From positions 1 through 40,448 of the forward strand of contig DAONSQ010000002.1 in NCBI GenBank assembly GCA_035411265.1: a stretch of DNA of 40,448 bases, written 5' to 3'. Of the stretch, positions 14,534 through 23,121 are shown piece after piece. A program made the position numbers and the translations under genes. This stretch comes from UBA1359 sp035411265 (GTDB taxonomy: Bacteria > Patescibacteriota > Patescibacteriia > Patescibacteriales > Patescibacteriaceae). The notes beneath the pieces were generated by a model, which saw nothing but the letters and a program-made list of their open reading frames with translations, was not told where the DNA came from and did not search any database. Within the stretch, counting starts at the first letter, position 1. Every line of letters starts with the position of its first letter.

Positions 14534-15625
14534 ATGAAGACTAAAATAACCCAAACTAGCCAGCCTAAAAGAAAAATTATTGTCGCTGTTTCCGGTGGCG
14601 TTGATTCAGCTGTAGCAGCTCAAATACTGCATGATCAAGGTCACGAAGTGATTGGTGTTTTTTTACAGTTCTGGAAAGATAATTATGCTGATACGGCTGA
14701 AAATAATTGTTGTTCTTTGGAGTCTTGGGCTGATGCTCAGGCAGTTTGTCAAAAGATTGGTATCCCGCTTTACGCTCTCAACTTTGCCCAAGAATTTAAA
14801 AAACGAGTAGTCAATAGTTTTTTAGATGATTATCAAAATGGCCGAACACCCAATCCTTGTGTTTTGTGTAATAAACAAGTTAAGTTGGGTCGTTTAGTAA
14901 AATATGCCAAGAAAATCGGCTTTGATTCAGTGGCAACTGGTCATTATATTCGTAAAACCGTGGTTGATGGTCAGGCTCAATTGTGGCGAGCCAAGGATTT
15001 GACCAAGGATCAGTCTTATTTTCTTTATCAATTAGATCAGCATGATTTAGCCATGCTAGAATTTCCTTTGGGTGATTTTCATAAGACAGAAATTCGGCAA
15101 ATGGCTAAGGATTTTAATTTACCGGTCGCCCAAAAAGCTGAAAGCCAAGAAATCTGTTTTGTGCCGGACAATCTAAATGATTTTTTAAGTCGTTACCTAA
15201 AATTTAAACCTGGTGATATTATTGATCAAGCTGGACAGGTGGTTGGTCAGCATCAAGGTTTGCCTTTTTATACGATTGGCCAACGTCGCGGTATTGAAAT
15301 AGGTGGGACTGGGCCGTATTACGTGATTGGTCGTGACTTTGTTAATAATAAATTGTTAGTTACCAACGAGCCTGATGACTTAGCTTTGTCTGGTCAAGAA
15401 ATATTTTTACCAAAACTGTATTGGCTAGATAAACATAAGCCTAAAAATAATTTAACTTGTCAGGCGGTCATTAGATACCATCATACAGCGGTTGATTGTC
15501 AAATAAAAGCAGTTGATAATGGTTGGTTGGTCAAACTTAATGAACCACAGCGGGCGATTACACCAGGACAAAGCGTTGTTTTTTATGATGATGACCGTTT
15601 GCTGGGTGGTGGTGTTATTGCTTAG
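14534..15625 (+). CDS. mnmA: tRNA-specific 2-thiouridylase MnmA
   Basis: 363 residues, the usual length. It makes s2U34 in Lys, Glu and Gln tRNAs. The PP-loop SGGVDS is at residues 20-25. C112 in 'NPCVLCNK' and C208 in 'SQEICFV' are the catalytic pair that carries the persulfide. 'ATGHYIR', 'LTKDQSYFLYQL', the 'FYTIGQRRG' central segment and the C-terminal 'AITPGQSVVFY' beta-barrel motif are all present. It is complete and without anomalies. No SD precedes it (GAATTATG). It may share a transcript with the kinase gene upstream. Confidence 0.95.
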   Translation: MKTKITQTSQPKRKIIVAVSGGVDSAVAAQILHDQGHEVIGVFLQFWKDNYADTAENNCCSLESWADAQAVCQKIGIPLYALNFAQEFKKRVVNSFLDDYQNGRTPNPCVLCNKQVKLGRLVKYAKKIGFDSVATGHYIRKTVVDGQAQLWRAKDLTKDQSYFLYQLDQHDLAMLEFPLGDFHKTEIRQMAKDFNLPVAQKAESQEICFVPDNLNDFLSRYLKFKPGDIIDQAGQVVGQHQGLPFYTIGQRRGIEIGGTGPYYVIGRDFVNNKLLVTNEPDDLALSGQEIFLPKLYWLDKHKPKNNLTCQAVIRYHHTAVDCQIKAVDNGWLVKLNEPQRAITPGQSVVFYDDDRLLGGGVIA

Positions 15626-15640
15626 CTAAAAGATATTTGT

Positions 15641-15678
15641 TAAACTATTCATAGTTTATTAATTAATTTTGGTAAGAT
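15641..15678 (+). promoter_or_regulatory. Hairpin and possible extended -10 promoter
   Basis: TAAACTA and TAGTTTA (15641-15658) form a seven-pair hairpin followed by an AT-rich stretch, a weak terminator for mnmA. TGGTAAGAT (15670-15678) resembles an extended -10 with no good -35; it would give a leader of only about seven bases for the gene at 15692. Confidence 0.35.
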
Positions 15679-15691
15679 AAAAATAAAGATT

Positions 15692-18082
15692 ATGTCACCA
15701 ATTAGTAAAGCCTCTCGTTTTTTGAGGTCGTCATCTCGGCTATCTTGGACCGATCAAGTAATTAGTTGGATTTTACCAGCTGCCTTTTTCTTGTTGCCAG
15801 CCTTCTTTTTTAATATTAGTTGGCAAGGGGCAAGCTTTGATCGGCTTTTCTTTTTCGGTGCTTTTACTATTGTTGGCTTAGCTGTCTGGTTAGCCAAAGT
15901 TTTAACAGAAGGTTCGGTTACTTGGCATTGGCGACGTTTAGACTGGGTGGCTTTAGCTACTTTTGTAGCAGCGGCTATTGCTACTTTCTGGAGCTCTTCT
16001 TGGCGTAATAGTTTATTTGGTGGTTATGGTCAACCGATGCGTAGCTTAGCCTTTTTTGCTATTTTACTGGCTTTTTACTTTTTAGTAGTTAATAATTGGT
16101 CAGAAACCAATCGCCGTCGCAGTTGGTTGGCTATTTTGATTAGCTTTAGTTTTGTAACAATTTATTCAACTTGTCAGTTATTTGGTTTGTATTTAATCCC
16201 AGTAGCTTTTACTAAAGCAATTAGTTTTAATCCAGTTGGTTCTTTAACCAATCTAGCGCTATTTTTTACTGCAGCCTTACCTTTATTTTTATTAGCACTC
16301 GATCAGTCTGATTATTTTTGTGAACGTGGTTTTAGTCAAAAGGGTAAAACAATTTGGAATATTTGGTTGGGTTTATCAAGCTTAGCTATTTTTATTGCTT
16401 TAACAGCACTTGGTTCTTTTACTATTTGGCCAATCGTTATTTTAGGTGTTTTATTAGTTTTAATTTTTGGTTTAAGCCGAACAGTTAAGCTAACTTCATT
16501 ACAATTGACTGCCGTGATTGGCTCGCTAGCTTTAAGCGTAGTTTTGTTAATTATTGGTAATTTTGGTTGGTTAAAATTAACTTTACCAAATGAAGTTAGT
16601 TTGTCTAATTCTTTTTCTTGGCAAATTGCTAAACAAAGCTTAGCTAATCGTCCAATTTTGGGTAATGGTTTAGCTAGCTTTGGTAATGTGTTTACTCGTT
16701 TCAAGCAAACTGATTTTAATGCTGGTAATTTATGGAATCTTGATTTTGATTTACCATCAGGTTGGTTGGCTGAAAGTTTGGTGATTGTTGGTGGTTTAGG
16801 AACTTTATTATTGTTGGCCTTGTTGCTTGGTGGATTATTCGTTGCTTGGCGAAGAATTATGATTAGCAAAGAAATGGATGAAGCTGATAGTAATTTTTCA
16901 GCTGGTCTTTTGGCGGCTGTTGTTGTTTTACTTGCTGGTGGTTTAATGATGCCACTAGGTAATAATATTATCTTGATATTTGCTTTACTTTGGACCTTGC
17001 TCATGGTTGTTACTTATAGTTGGCCACGCCGACAGCCAGTTTTTGAAAGAAATGATGATCGTCGCACTAGCACTGTTTGGATTGTAATAATTATTGTCGT
17101 CGCCATTGGTTTATTAGCTAGTGCTGCTTTTGGTGGTAAATTATACTTAGCTGATGTTATTGCTAGTAATTCGACTAAAACCGAGGATACAACCAAGCAA
17201 ATTGGTCGCATGGCGAATGCCTACAAATTAGCACCGTGGCGTGAAATGTATGGCTTTGGCTTAGCTCAACTTTCTTGGCTTAAGGCCAATCAAATTGGTG
17301 CCGAAGCTGGTAAGGCTACTGGAACCGAGGCGACAGCTTTGGGCGAACAAGCTCGTGGCTATGTTCAGCAAGCTAAACAATTAATTGATGGAAATTTTAA
17401 TTACATCAAAAATCAACCAGCTATTCTCAAAACTGTAGCTAATATGTATGAAACAATTGGTGATTTTGAAGGGGTCTTGGCTACTCAAGGTCAATTAATT
17501 AAGATTGATGGTAATAATCCTTGGCCTTATGCCAAAATTGCTCAAGTTGAAGTATCTCAAGCCTATCAAGCCAGTGAAAAAGAAATGAAAGATAAATTAG
17601 TTAGTGATGCTTTTGCTAACTACAATAAAGCCATTGAATTAAAACCAAACTGGGCTGAAGCTTATTACTATCGCGCTGCTTTAAATCAGGCGATTGAAAA
17701 ACCAGAAGAGGCTACCAAGGATTTGGTTCAGGCTGTTAATTATTCTGGTGGTGAACCTTCCTATGTTTTAGCCTTAGCTCAATTATTGAATCAGCGTGCT
17801 AAAACTGAAACTGATAAAGCGGCTGATTTACAAAATCAAGCTGAACAGATTGCCGATGGCTTAATGCAACAAGTTGGTAATGACCTTAATGGTTTATATT
17901 TGATTGCTGGTGTTTATCGTGATGCTGGCAAGATTGATAAAACCAAAGAAGCTCTAAAGACTTTGTTGGCTGGCTTACAAGATGCTGACAAAGAAGCGGT
18001 TAAACAACAATTTGCTGGCTATTTACCTGATGGTGAAGCTCCAGCCGCTACTCCTGAAAATTCAACCGAAGAACAGGAATAA
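15692..18082 (+). CDS. O-antigen ligase-like membrane protein with TPR tail
   Basis: 796 residues. The first 440 or so carry about ten hydrophobic segments (for example residues 24-44, 50-70, 84-100 and 116-134) and a long external loop with 'NRPILGNGLASFGNVFTRFK', the hallmark of the Wzy/WaaL O-antigen ligase-polymerase family. One more membrane segment follows near residue 470 ('VWIVIIIVVAIGLLASAAFG'). The rest is a soluble TPR domain with repeats such as 'NKAIELKPNWAEAYYYRAAL'. The family transfers or polymerises lipid-linked glycans outside the membrane; the TPR part may bind partners. A second protein of this family is encoded at 30786 without TPRs. Confidence 0.8.
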   Translation: MSPISKASRFLRSSSRLSWTDQVISWILPAAFFLLPAFFFNISWQGASFDRLFFFGAFTIVGLAVWLAKVLTEGSVTWHWRRLDWVALATFVAAAIATFWSSSWRNSLFGGYGQPMRSLAFFAILLAFYFLVVNNWSETNRRRSWLAILISFSFVTIYSTCQLFGLYLIPVAFTKAISFNPVGSLTNLALFFTAALPLFLLALDQSDYFCERGFSQKGKTIWNIWLGLSSLAIFIALTALGSFTIWPIVILGVLLVLIFGLSRTVKLTSLQLTAVIGSLALSVVLLIIGNFGWLKLTLPNEVSLSNSFSWQIAKQSLANRPILGNGLASFGNVFTRFKQTDFNAGNLWNLDFDLPSGWLAESLVIVGGLGTLLLLALLLGGLFVAWRRIMISKEMDEADSNFSAGLLAAVVVLLAGGLMMPLGNNIILIFALLWTLLMVVTYSWPRRQPVFERNDDRRTSTVWIVIIIVVAIGLLASAAFGGKLYLADVIASNSTKTEDTTKQIGRMANAYKLAPWREMYGFGLAQLSWLKANQIGAEAGKATGTEATALGEQARGYVQQAKQLIDGNFNYIKNQPAILKTVANMYETIGDFEGVLATQGQLIKIDGNNPWPYAKIAQVEVSQAYQASEKEMKDKLVSDAFANYNKAIELKPNWAEAYYYRAALNQAIEKPEEATKDLVQAVNYSGGEPSYVLALAQLLNQRAKTETDKAADLQNQAEQIADGLMQQVGNDLNGLYLIAGVYRDAGKIDKTKEALKTLLAGLQDADKEAVKQQFAGYLPDGEAPAATPENSTEEQE

Positions 18083-18103
18083 AAAAGTAATTATTTAAAC
18101 TAG

Positions 18104-18132
18104 CGGCCAGCTATTTTGCTGGCCGTTTGTTT
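18104..18132 (+). terminator. Rho-independent terminator
   Basis: CGGCCAGC pairs perfectly with GCTGGCCG over a six-base loop, followed by TTTGTTT. It ends the O-antigen ligase-like gene. Confidence 0.88.
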
Positions 18133-18143
18133 CTCTGAAATAT

Positions 18144-19919
18144 ATGTCTATTACCTCAACTGAATTAAGAAAAAAGTTTTTACAATTTTTTACTGAAAAA
18201 GGCCATGCCATTATTCCAAGTGCTTCACTCGTGCCGGAAAATGATCCAACCGTTTTGTTTAATACGGCTGGCATGCAGCCACTAGTTCCTTATCTTCAGG
18301 GTCAAAAGCACCCACTAGGTCAAAGACTAGCTGATGCGCAAAAATGTTTAAGAACTGATGATATTGATGAAGTTGGTGATCAAACCCATTGTACTTTTTT
18401 TGAAATGCTCGGTAATTGGTCACTTGGTGATTATTTTAAAGAAGAGTCCATTGCTTGGAGTTGGGAATTTTTAACTGACTCTAAATGGTTGGGTCTAGAT
18501 AAGAGTCGTTTGGCTGCCACTGTTTTTATTGGTGATGAAGATGCGCCATTTGATCAATTATCTTATGACTTATGGCAAAAAGCTGGTTTACCAGTTGAGC
18601 GACTAGCTAAGTTAGGTAAAAAAGATAATTGGTGGGGTCCAGCTGGTCAAACCGGTCCTTGTGGTACTGATACTGAGATTTTTTATTGGACTGGAGAAAT
18701 GCCCGCTCCAGAAGTTTATAATCCAGAAGATAAACGCTGGGTTGAGATTTGGAATAATGTCTTTATGGCTTATGACAAGCAGGTTGATGGCACTTTTAAA
18801 ATGCTGGCTCAGCAAAATGTTGACACTGGCATGGGAATGGAGCGAATTCTTGGAGTAATCAACAACCAACCAGATATTTATTTAACTGATTTGTTTGCGC
18901 CAGTTATTGCTTACTTAGAAAAAGCGAGCAATCAAAAATACTCAGACAATACCAAGGCTTTCCGTGTTATTGCTGATCACACTCGGGCTAGTATTTTTTT
19001 GTTAGCTGATGAAAAAGCAGTTACGCCAAGTAATAAGGATCAAGGCTATATTTTGCGCCGATTAATTCGTCGAGCCGTCCGTTTGACTAACAACTGGCCG
19101 ACTCCTTCGGAAGAGGTTTTGATTGGTGTGGCTAAGGCCATTACAACCGCTATGGGCGAGGCTTACCCAGAGTTGATAACTAAACGAGATTTTATTGTTA
19201 CTGAGCTCAAGGCTGAGGTGGCCAAATTTAAGGCTACGCTTGATCGTGGTTTAAAAGAATTTCAGACTATGATAGCTAACGGCCAGCCAATTAACGGTCA
19301 AGAAGCTTTTATGCTTTATCAGAGCTATGGTTTTCCTTTAGAAATGACTGAAGAATTGGCTCAGGAAAATAATCTGACCGTTGACACTCTTGGTTTTAAT
19401 CAAGAATTAGCCAAACATCAGGAATTATCGCGAACGGCCGCCGCTGGTAAGTTTAAAGGTGGACTAGCTGATAGTTCTGAGGAAACCACTAAGCTGCATA
19501 CGGCCGCTCATCTTTTGCTGCAGGCTTTAAGACAGGTTTTGGGCAATGATGTTTATCAGCGCGGCTCTAATATTACTACTGAGAGGTTGCGTTTTGATTT
19601 TTCTTATCCAGAAAAAATGACTGCTGAGCAAATCAACCAAGTGGAAGAAATAGTTAATCAGCAGATTGCTTTAGAATTGCCAGTTGCTTGCCAGGAAGTC
19701 TCGCTGGATGAAGCTCGCCGACAAGGGGCGATGGGCATTTTTGATGCTAAATATGGGGAAAGGGTCAAGGTTTATACGATTGGTTCTAAGGCGCCATTCA
19801 GCCAAGAAATTTGTGGCGGTCCCCATGTTCAAAATACTAGCGACTTGGGTCGTTTTCGGATTGTTAAAGAAGAAAGCAGTAGTGCTGGAGTACGACGGAT
19901 TAAAGCCATCCTAGAATAA
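18144..19919 (+). CDS. alaS: Alanyl-tRNA synthetase, short form
   Basis: 591 residues against about 875 in Escherichia coli. The class II core is intact ('NTAGMQPLVPYLQGQ', 'DDIDEVGDQTHCTFFEMLGN', 'DTGMGMERI', 'ADHTRASIFLLAD'). The tRNA-binding and editing (SAD) domains follow, with the zinc/editing motifs HTAAH and C-x3-H written as CGGPH, where CGGTH is usual. The chain ends after 'SSSAGVRRIKAILE', so the coiled coil and C-Ala domain are absent. Loss of C-Ala is known in some reduced lineages and makes the enzyme a likely monomer relying on the acceptor stem G3:U70. No SD. galE follows after three bases. Confidence 0.95.
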   Translation: MSITSTELRKKFLQFFTEKGHAIIPSASLVPENDPTVLFNTAGMQPLVPYLQGQKHPLGQRLADAQKCLRTDDIDEVGDQTHCTFFEMLGNWSLGDYFKEESIAWSWEFLTDSKWLGLDKSRLAATVFIGDEDAPFDQLSYDLWQKAGLPVERLAKLGKKDNWWGPAGQTGPCGTDTEIFYWTGEMPAPEVYNPEDKRWVEIWNNVFMAYDKQVDGTFKMLAQQNVDTGMGMERILGVINNQPDIYLTDLFAPVIAYLEKASNQKYSDNTKAFRVIADHTRASIFLLADEKAVTPSNKDQGYILRRLIRRAVRLTNNWPTPSEEVLIGVAKAITTAMGEAYPELITKRDFIVTELKAEVAKFKATLDRGLKEFQTMIANGQPINGQEAFMLYQSYGFPLEMTEELAQENNLTVDTLGFNQELAKHQELSRTAAAGKFKGGLADSSEETTKLHTAAHLLLQALRQVLGNDVYQRGSNITTERLRFDFSYPEKMTAEQINQVEEIVNQQIALELPVACQEVSLDEARRQGAMGIFDAKYGERVKVYTIGSKAPFSQEICGGPHVQNTSDLGRFRIVKEESSSAGVRRIKAILE

Positions 19920-19922
19920 TTT

Positions 19923-20930
19923 ATGGATAAGCAAACTATTCTAATAACTGGTGGAGCTGGTTATATTGGTTCTCATGCGGTTAAATTATTTTTAAGTCGC
20001 GGTTACCGAGTAGTAGTTTTTGATAATCTATCACGTGGTTGGCGTCAGCCAATAGATATTTTAAAGCAGTTGGGCGATTTACAATTAGTTGAAGGCGATT
20101 TGACTAAGCCAGCTGATTTAGCCAAGTTATTTAATGATTATCAGTTTGCTGCTGTTCTACATTTTGCTGCCCTTTGCTTAGTTGATGAATCAATGTCTCA
20201 ACCGGAGCGTTATTTTTATAATAACGTTGTTGGCAGTTTAAATTTATTAGAACAATTGCGTCAGCATGGCTGTCCACCATTGATATTTTCTTCAACTTGC
20301 GCTGTTTATGGTGAAAGCCAGTATTTGCCGATGAATGAACAGCATCCAACTAATCCGGCTAATCCTTATGGAGAATCTAAGTTGATGGTGGAAAAAATGA
20401 TTCAGTGGTATGGTTCGCAACATCAGTTGCCTTATATTATTTTGCGTTATTTTAATGTTTGTGGTGCTGATAGTCAGGGTTTAATTGGCGACAGTAAAAA
20501 GCCCAGTCAGTTGTTGATGCAAAACGCTGTCCGTGGTGCTTTAAATATTGAGCCTTTTGCTTATACTTGCGGTCAAGTTGATACTCCAGACGGCACGCCG
20601 ATTCGCGACTATATTGATGTTGAGGATTTAGTAGCTGCTCATGCCGCTGCTTATGATTATCTGGCTGCTGCCGGTTCTAGCCAAATTATTAATTTAGGTA
20701 GTGGTCGAGGTTATAGTGTCAAAGAAATTGTTAGTGCTGTTGAAAATAATTTGCATTGTCAATTGGTCAAAGCCGAGGCCCCGGCTCGTTTAGGGGAGTA
20801 TGCTCAGGTTTATGCTGAGAACTCTAAGGCCCAACAATTATTAGGTTGGCAGCCGAGTAAAAGCCTAGATGACAGCATTGCCAGTTTGGTTAAATGGTAT
20901 CATAATTTTCCAACTGGCTACCAGTTTTAG
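19923..20930 (+). CDS. galE: UDP-glucose 4-epimerase
   Basis: 335 residues of the extended short-chain dehydrogenase family. NAD-binding motif GGAGYIGSH (10-18), catalytic S124 in 'FSSTCAVYG' and Y149-x3-K153 ('NPYGESKLMVE'), then 'ILRYFNVCGAD' and 'GTPIRDYIDVEDLV', diagnostic of GalE. It interconverts UDP-Glc/UDP-Gal (or the GlcNAc forms) and would supply sugars for the glycosyltransferases encoded at 28529-33351. Starts three bases after alaS, in the same transcript. Confidence 0.93.
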   Translation: MDKQTILITGGAGYIGSHAVKLFLSRGYRVVVFDNLSRGWRQPIDILKQLGDLQLVEGDLTKPADLAKLFNDYQFAAVLHFAALCLVDESMSQPERYFYNNVVGSLNLLEQLRQHGCPPLIFSSTCAVYGESQYLPMNEQHPTNPANPYGESKLMVEKMIQWYGSQHQLPYIILRYFNVCGADSQGLIGDSKKPSQLLMQNAVRGALNIEPFAYTCGQVDTPDGTPIRDYIDVEDLVAAHAAAYDYLAAAGSSQIINLGSGRGYSVKEIVSAVENNLHCQLVKAEAPARLGEYAQVYAENSKAQQLLGWQPSKSLDDSIASLVKWYHNFPTGYQF

Positions 20931-20948
20931 GTGGGCCGATAGCACCCC

Positions 20949-20977
20949 TTGACAGATATTGGCTTTACCCCTATAAT
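20949..20977 (+). promoter_or_regulatory. Perfect consensus promoter of the ribosomal operon
   Basis: TTGACA (20949-20954), exactly 17 bases, then TATAAT (20972-20977): a full sigma-70 consensus, as expected for the strongest operon in the window. Transcription would begin near 20984, leaving a leader of about 85 bases before infA. Confidence 0.93.
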
Positions 20978-21013
20978 TGGACTATATTTACAAAATAAAT
21001 AGTCAGACATAGT

Positions 21014-21047
21014 AATAATTTATCAGTCTCTGGCTCGATAAATTATT
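21014..21047 (+). promoter_or_regulatory. Leader hairpin before infA
   Basis: AATAATTTATC pairs perfectly with GATAAATTATT (11 pairs) over a 12-base loop AGTCTCTGGCTC. It ends 21 bases before the infA ATG and is followed by TTATG rather than a long T-run, so control of translation or stability is more likely than termination. Binding by an operon product such as S4 is possible but unproven. Confidence 0.5.
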
Positions 21048-21068
21048 TTATGTTAGTAAAAATAATTA

Positions 21069-21308
21069 ATGACCAAGACTGTAAACGAAACCAATGCTTC
21101 AAAAAATTTCCTGGAATGTGAAGGGGAAATTTTAGAATTGATGCCTGGTTTGACCTTTAAGGTGCAGTTAGATAACGGCCATGAGTTGTTAGCTCATCTG
21201 TCTGGCAAGATGCGGATCAATAAAATTCGCTTAGCCCCGGGAGATCGGGTGCGCCTAGAGATCAGTCCTTATGATTTGACTAAGGGACGGGTCATTTACC
21301 GTCTCTAA
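21069..21308 (+). CDS. infA: Translation initiation factor IF-1
   Basis: 79 residues, a single OB-fold. Typical motifs are 'GEILELMPGLTFKVQLDNGHELLAHLSGKMR', 'IRLAPGDRVRLEISPYDLTKGRVIYRL'. IF-1 blocks the ribosomal A site during initiation. It is slightly longer than usual at the N-terminus (MTKTVNETNASKN). First gene after the consensus promoter, in the conserved order infA-rpmJ-rpsM. No SD is seen, even though this is a very highly expressed gene. Confidence 0.95.
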   Translation: MTKTVNETNASKNFLECEGEILELMPGLTFKVQLDNGHELLAHLSGKMRINKIRLAPGDRVRLEISPYDLTKGRVIYRL

Positions 21309-21325
21309 TTAATGTAGAGTAAGTT

Positions 21326-21439
21326 ATGAAAGTAAGAGCTTCCGTAAAAAAAATCTGTAAAGATTGTAAAATCATCCGCCGCTTCAACCGCGTTCAGGTG
21401 ATTTGTAAGAACCCCAAGCATAAACAGCGCCAGGGTTAG
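21326..21439 (+). CDS. rpmJ: 50S ribosomal protein L36
   Basis: 37 residues: MKVRASVKKICKDCKIIRRF and on to KHKQRQG. The zinc-ribbon set C11, C14, C27 and H32 is intact, so this is the zinc-binding form of L36. It sits 17 bases after infA and 21 before rpsM, the classical position. Confidence 0.95.
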   Translation: MKVRASVKKICKDCKIIRRFNRVQVICKNPKHKQRQG

Positions 21440-21460
21440 TTGTTATTATTTATATACTAT

Positions 21461-21853
21461 ATGGTAGTACGTATTGCGGGTGTTACCCTGCCTAACGACA
21501 AACAAATCGAAGTTGCCTTAACCTATATTTTTGGGATTGGTTTAACTAAATCTAAAGCTATTTTAGCTAAGGCTAAGATTGCTGGCGAGGTTAGAACCAA
21601 GGATTTAACCGAAGATCAGGCTAATCAGCTTCGTGTTTTGATTGAAAAAAATGAACGCGTTGAAGGCGATTTACGCCGAGAAGTGGCTAGCAACATTAAG
21701 CGCTTAAAAGAAATTGGCGCTTATCGTGGCGCACGCCATAGCCGCAACTTACCTTGCAATGGCCAACGCACCAAGACCAATAGCCGAACTGTCCGCGGTA
21801 ATCGCCGTCAGACTATGGGTTCTGGACGTAAACCAACTGGTCAGAAGACCTAA
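21461..21853 (+). CDS. rpsM: 30S ribosomal protein S13
   Basis: 130 residues from the ATG at 21461 (MVVRIAGVTLPNDK); an upstream TTG at 21440 starts right at the end of rpmJ and is rejected. The helix-two-turn-helix 'YIFGIGLTKSKAILAKAKI' and C-terminal 'NGQRTKTNSRTVRGNRRQT' are typical of S13, which bridges the head of the small subunit to the large subunit. The middle motif reads RNLPCNGQRT where RGLPVRGQRT is common. Confidence 0.95.
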   Translation: MVVRIAGVTLPNDKQIEVALTYIFGIGLTKSKAILAKAKIAGEVRTKDLTEDQANQLRVLIEKNERVEGDLRREVASNIKRLKEIGAYRGARHSRNLPCNGQRTKTNSRTVRGNRRQTMGSGRKPTGQKT

Positions 21854-21882
21854 AGTTCAAGTAATTAATGTAGTTGTTTATT

Positions 21883-22437
21883 ATGACTGACGAACAAAAA
21901 ACAGCTTCCGAGCAGGTTGTCGCTGAACCAGAAAAGGTTGTAGCCACTCCGGCTGCCGAAGCCACTCCGGCTACTACTGGTCCAGTAATGGAAGAGTTGC
22001 CAGAAGAAATCAAAAAGAAATTGGAAAAGACTAAGGCCAATCGTTTGGCTGCTGCCAAGGGCAAACGCCGCCGTCGTAAGGCTGAAAAGACTTTGACTGT
22101 CGGTAATGCTTACATTAAGTCAACCTACAACAATACCATTGTTACTATTACTGATGAAAATGGTGATGTTGTTTCTTGGGCTAGTGCTGGCTTGGCTGGT
22201 TTTAAGGGTCCAAAGAAATCAACTCCTTATGCTGCTCAGATTATTACCCGCATTGCTGTTGAACGAGCTAAGGAAATGGGTTTGACCGATGTTAATGTGT
22301 TTGTTAATGGAGTCGGTACTGGTCGTGAAGCCGCTGTTCGTGCTCTTAATGCCAACGGTTTGGTGGTTAACGCTATTAAGGATGTTACTCCAGTTCCACA
22401 TAATGGTTGCCGTCAGCGCAAACCTCGTCGAGTTTAA
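21883..22437 (+). CDS. rpsK: 30S ribosomal protein S11 with N-terminal extension
   Basis: 184 residues against about 128 in Escherichia coli, from the ATG at 21883. The core 'NAYIKSTYNNTIVTITDENG' to 'TPVPHNGCRQRKPRRV' is canonical and complete. The first 60 or so residues are an extra Ala/Pro/Glu/Thr-rich segment followed by a Lys-rich helix ('EIKKKLEKTKANRLAAAKGK'). Codon use matches the neighbours, so the extension is translated lineage-specific sequence and not a wrong start. It would protrude from the platform near the mRNA exit. Confidence 0.95.
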   Translation: MTDEQKTASEQVVAEPEKVVATPAAEATPATTGPVMEELPEEIKKKLEKTKANRLAAAKGKRRRRKAEKTLTVGNAYIKSTYNNTIVTITDENGDVVSWASAGLAGFKGPKKSTPYAAQIITRIAVERAKEMGLTDVNVFVNGVGTGREAAVRALNANGLVVNAIKDVTPVPHNGCRQRKPRRV

Positions 22438-22458
22438 TTATTGTTTGTAATCGCTTGT

Positions 22459-23094
22459 ATGTCTAAATACTTAGGTGCTACTTGTAAATTATGCCGCCGC
22501 GAAGGTGAAAAATTAATGCTCAAGGGCGAACGCTGTAGTTCTAGCAAGTGTGCTTTAGCTAAGCGTAATTTTCCACCAGGCTTTCACGGTCCTAAAGGCC
22601 GTCCTCGTCAATCTGGATACGCTTCTCAATTACGTGAAAAGCAAAAAGCTAAGCGTATGTTTGGTATGTTAGAAAAGCAATTTTTCTTAACTTTCTTAAC
22701 TGCTAAAAAGCGCGTTGGTGATGCTGGTGAAAATTTAATGCGTTTACTGGAATTGCGTTTGGATAATGTTGTTTATCGAGCTGGTTTTGCTAGTTCTCGA
22801 GCTAAGGCTCGTCAATTGGTTGCTCATGCCCACTTTACTGTTAATGGCCGTCGCGTTGATATTCCATCATACCGCGTTAAAGATGGTGATGTTGTTAAAG
22901 TTAAGGCTACTCACCAACGTAACAAGGTTTTTAATGGCCTTGGTGAAAAATTGATGAAAAAGAATTTTCAAGCTCCAAGCTGGTTGTTCTTGGAAGCTAG
23001 TGATCTTGAATGTAAGGTTTTACATGAACCAAAGAAGGAAGATTTGGAAAAGAATGTCAACACCCAGATGATCGTTGAGTTCTACGCTCGCTAA
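22459..23094 (+). CDS. rpsD: 30S ribosomal protein S4
   Basis: 211 residues from the ATG at 22459 (MSKYLGATCKLCRREGEKLM). C9, C12, C26 and C31 form a zinc module at the N-terminus, as in Thermus S4. The S4 RNA-binding fold 'LELRLDNVVYRAGFASSRAKARQLVAHAHFTVNG' is complete. S4 is an early-assembly protein and, in other bacteria, the translational repressor of this operon, so it is the first candidate to bind the leader hairpin at 21014. Confidence 0.95.
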   Translation: MSKYLGATCKLCRREGEKLMLKGERCSSSKCALAKRNFPPGFHGPKGRPRQSGYASQLREKQKAKRMFGMLEKQFFLTFLTAKKRVGDAGENLMRLLELRLDNVVYRAGFASSRAKARQLVAHAHFTVNGRRVDIPSYRVKDGDVVKVKATHQRNKVFNGLGEKLMKKNFQAPSWLFLEASDLECKVLHEPKKEDLEKNVNTQMIVEFYAR

Positions 23095-23121
23095 TTTTAG
23101 CCCAAATTAAAATCATCCACT

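Noticed and set aside
16336..17004. 222-codon open frame on the - strand.
   Set aside because: It lies wholly inside the O-antigen ligase-like gene, which has full family motifs; composition is that of a shadow frame.
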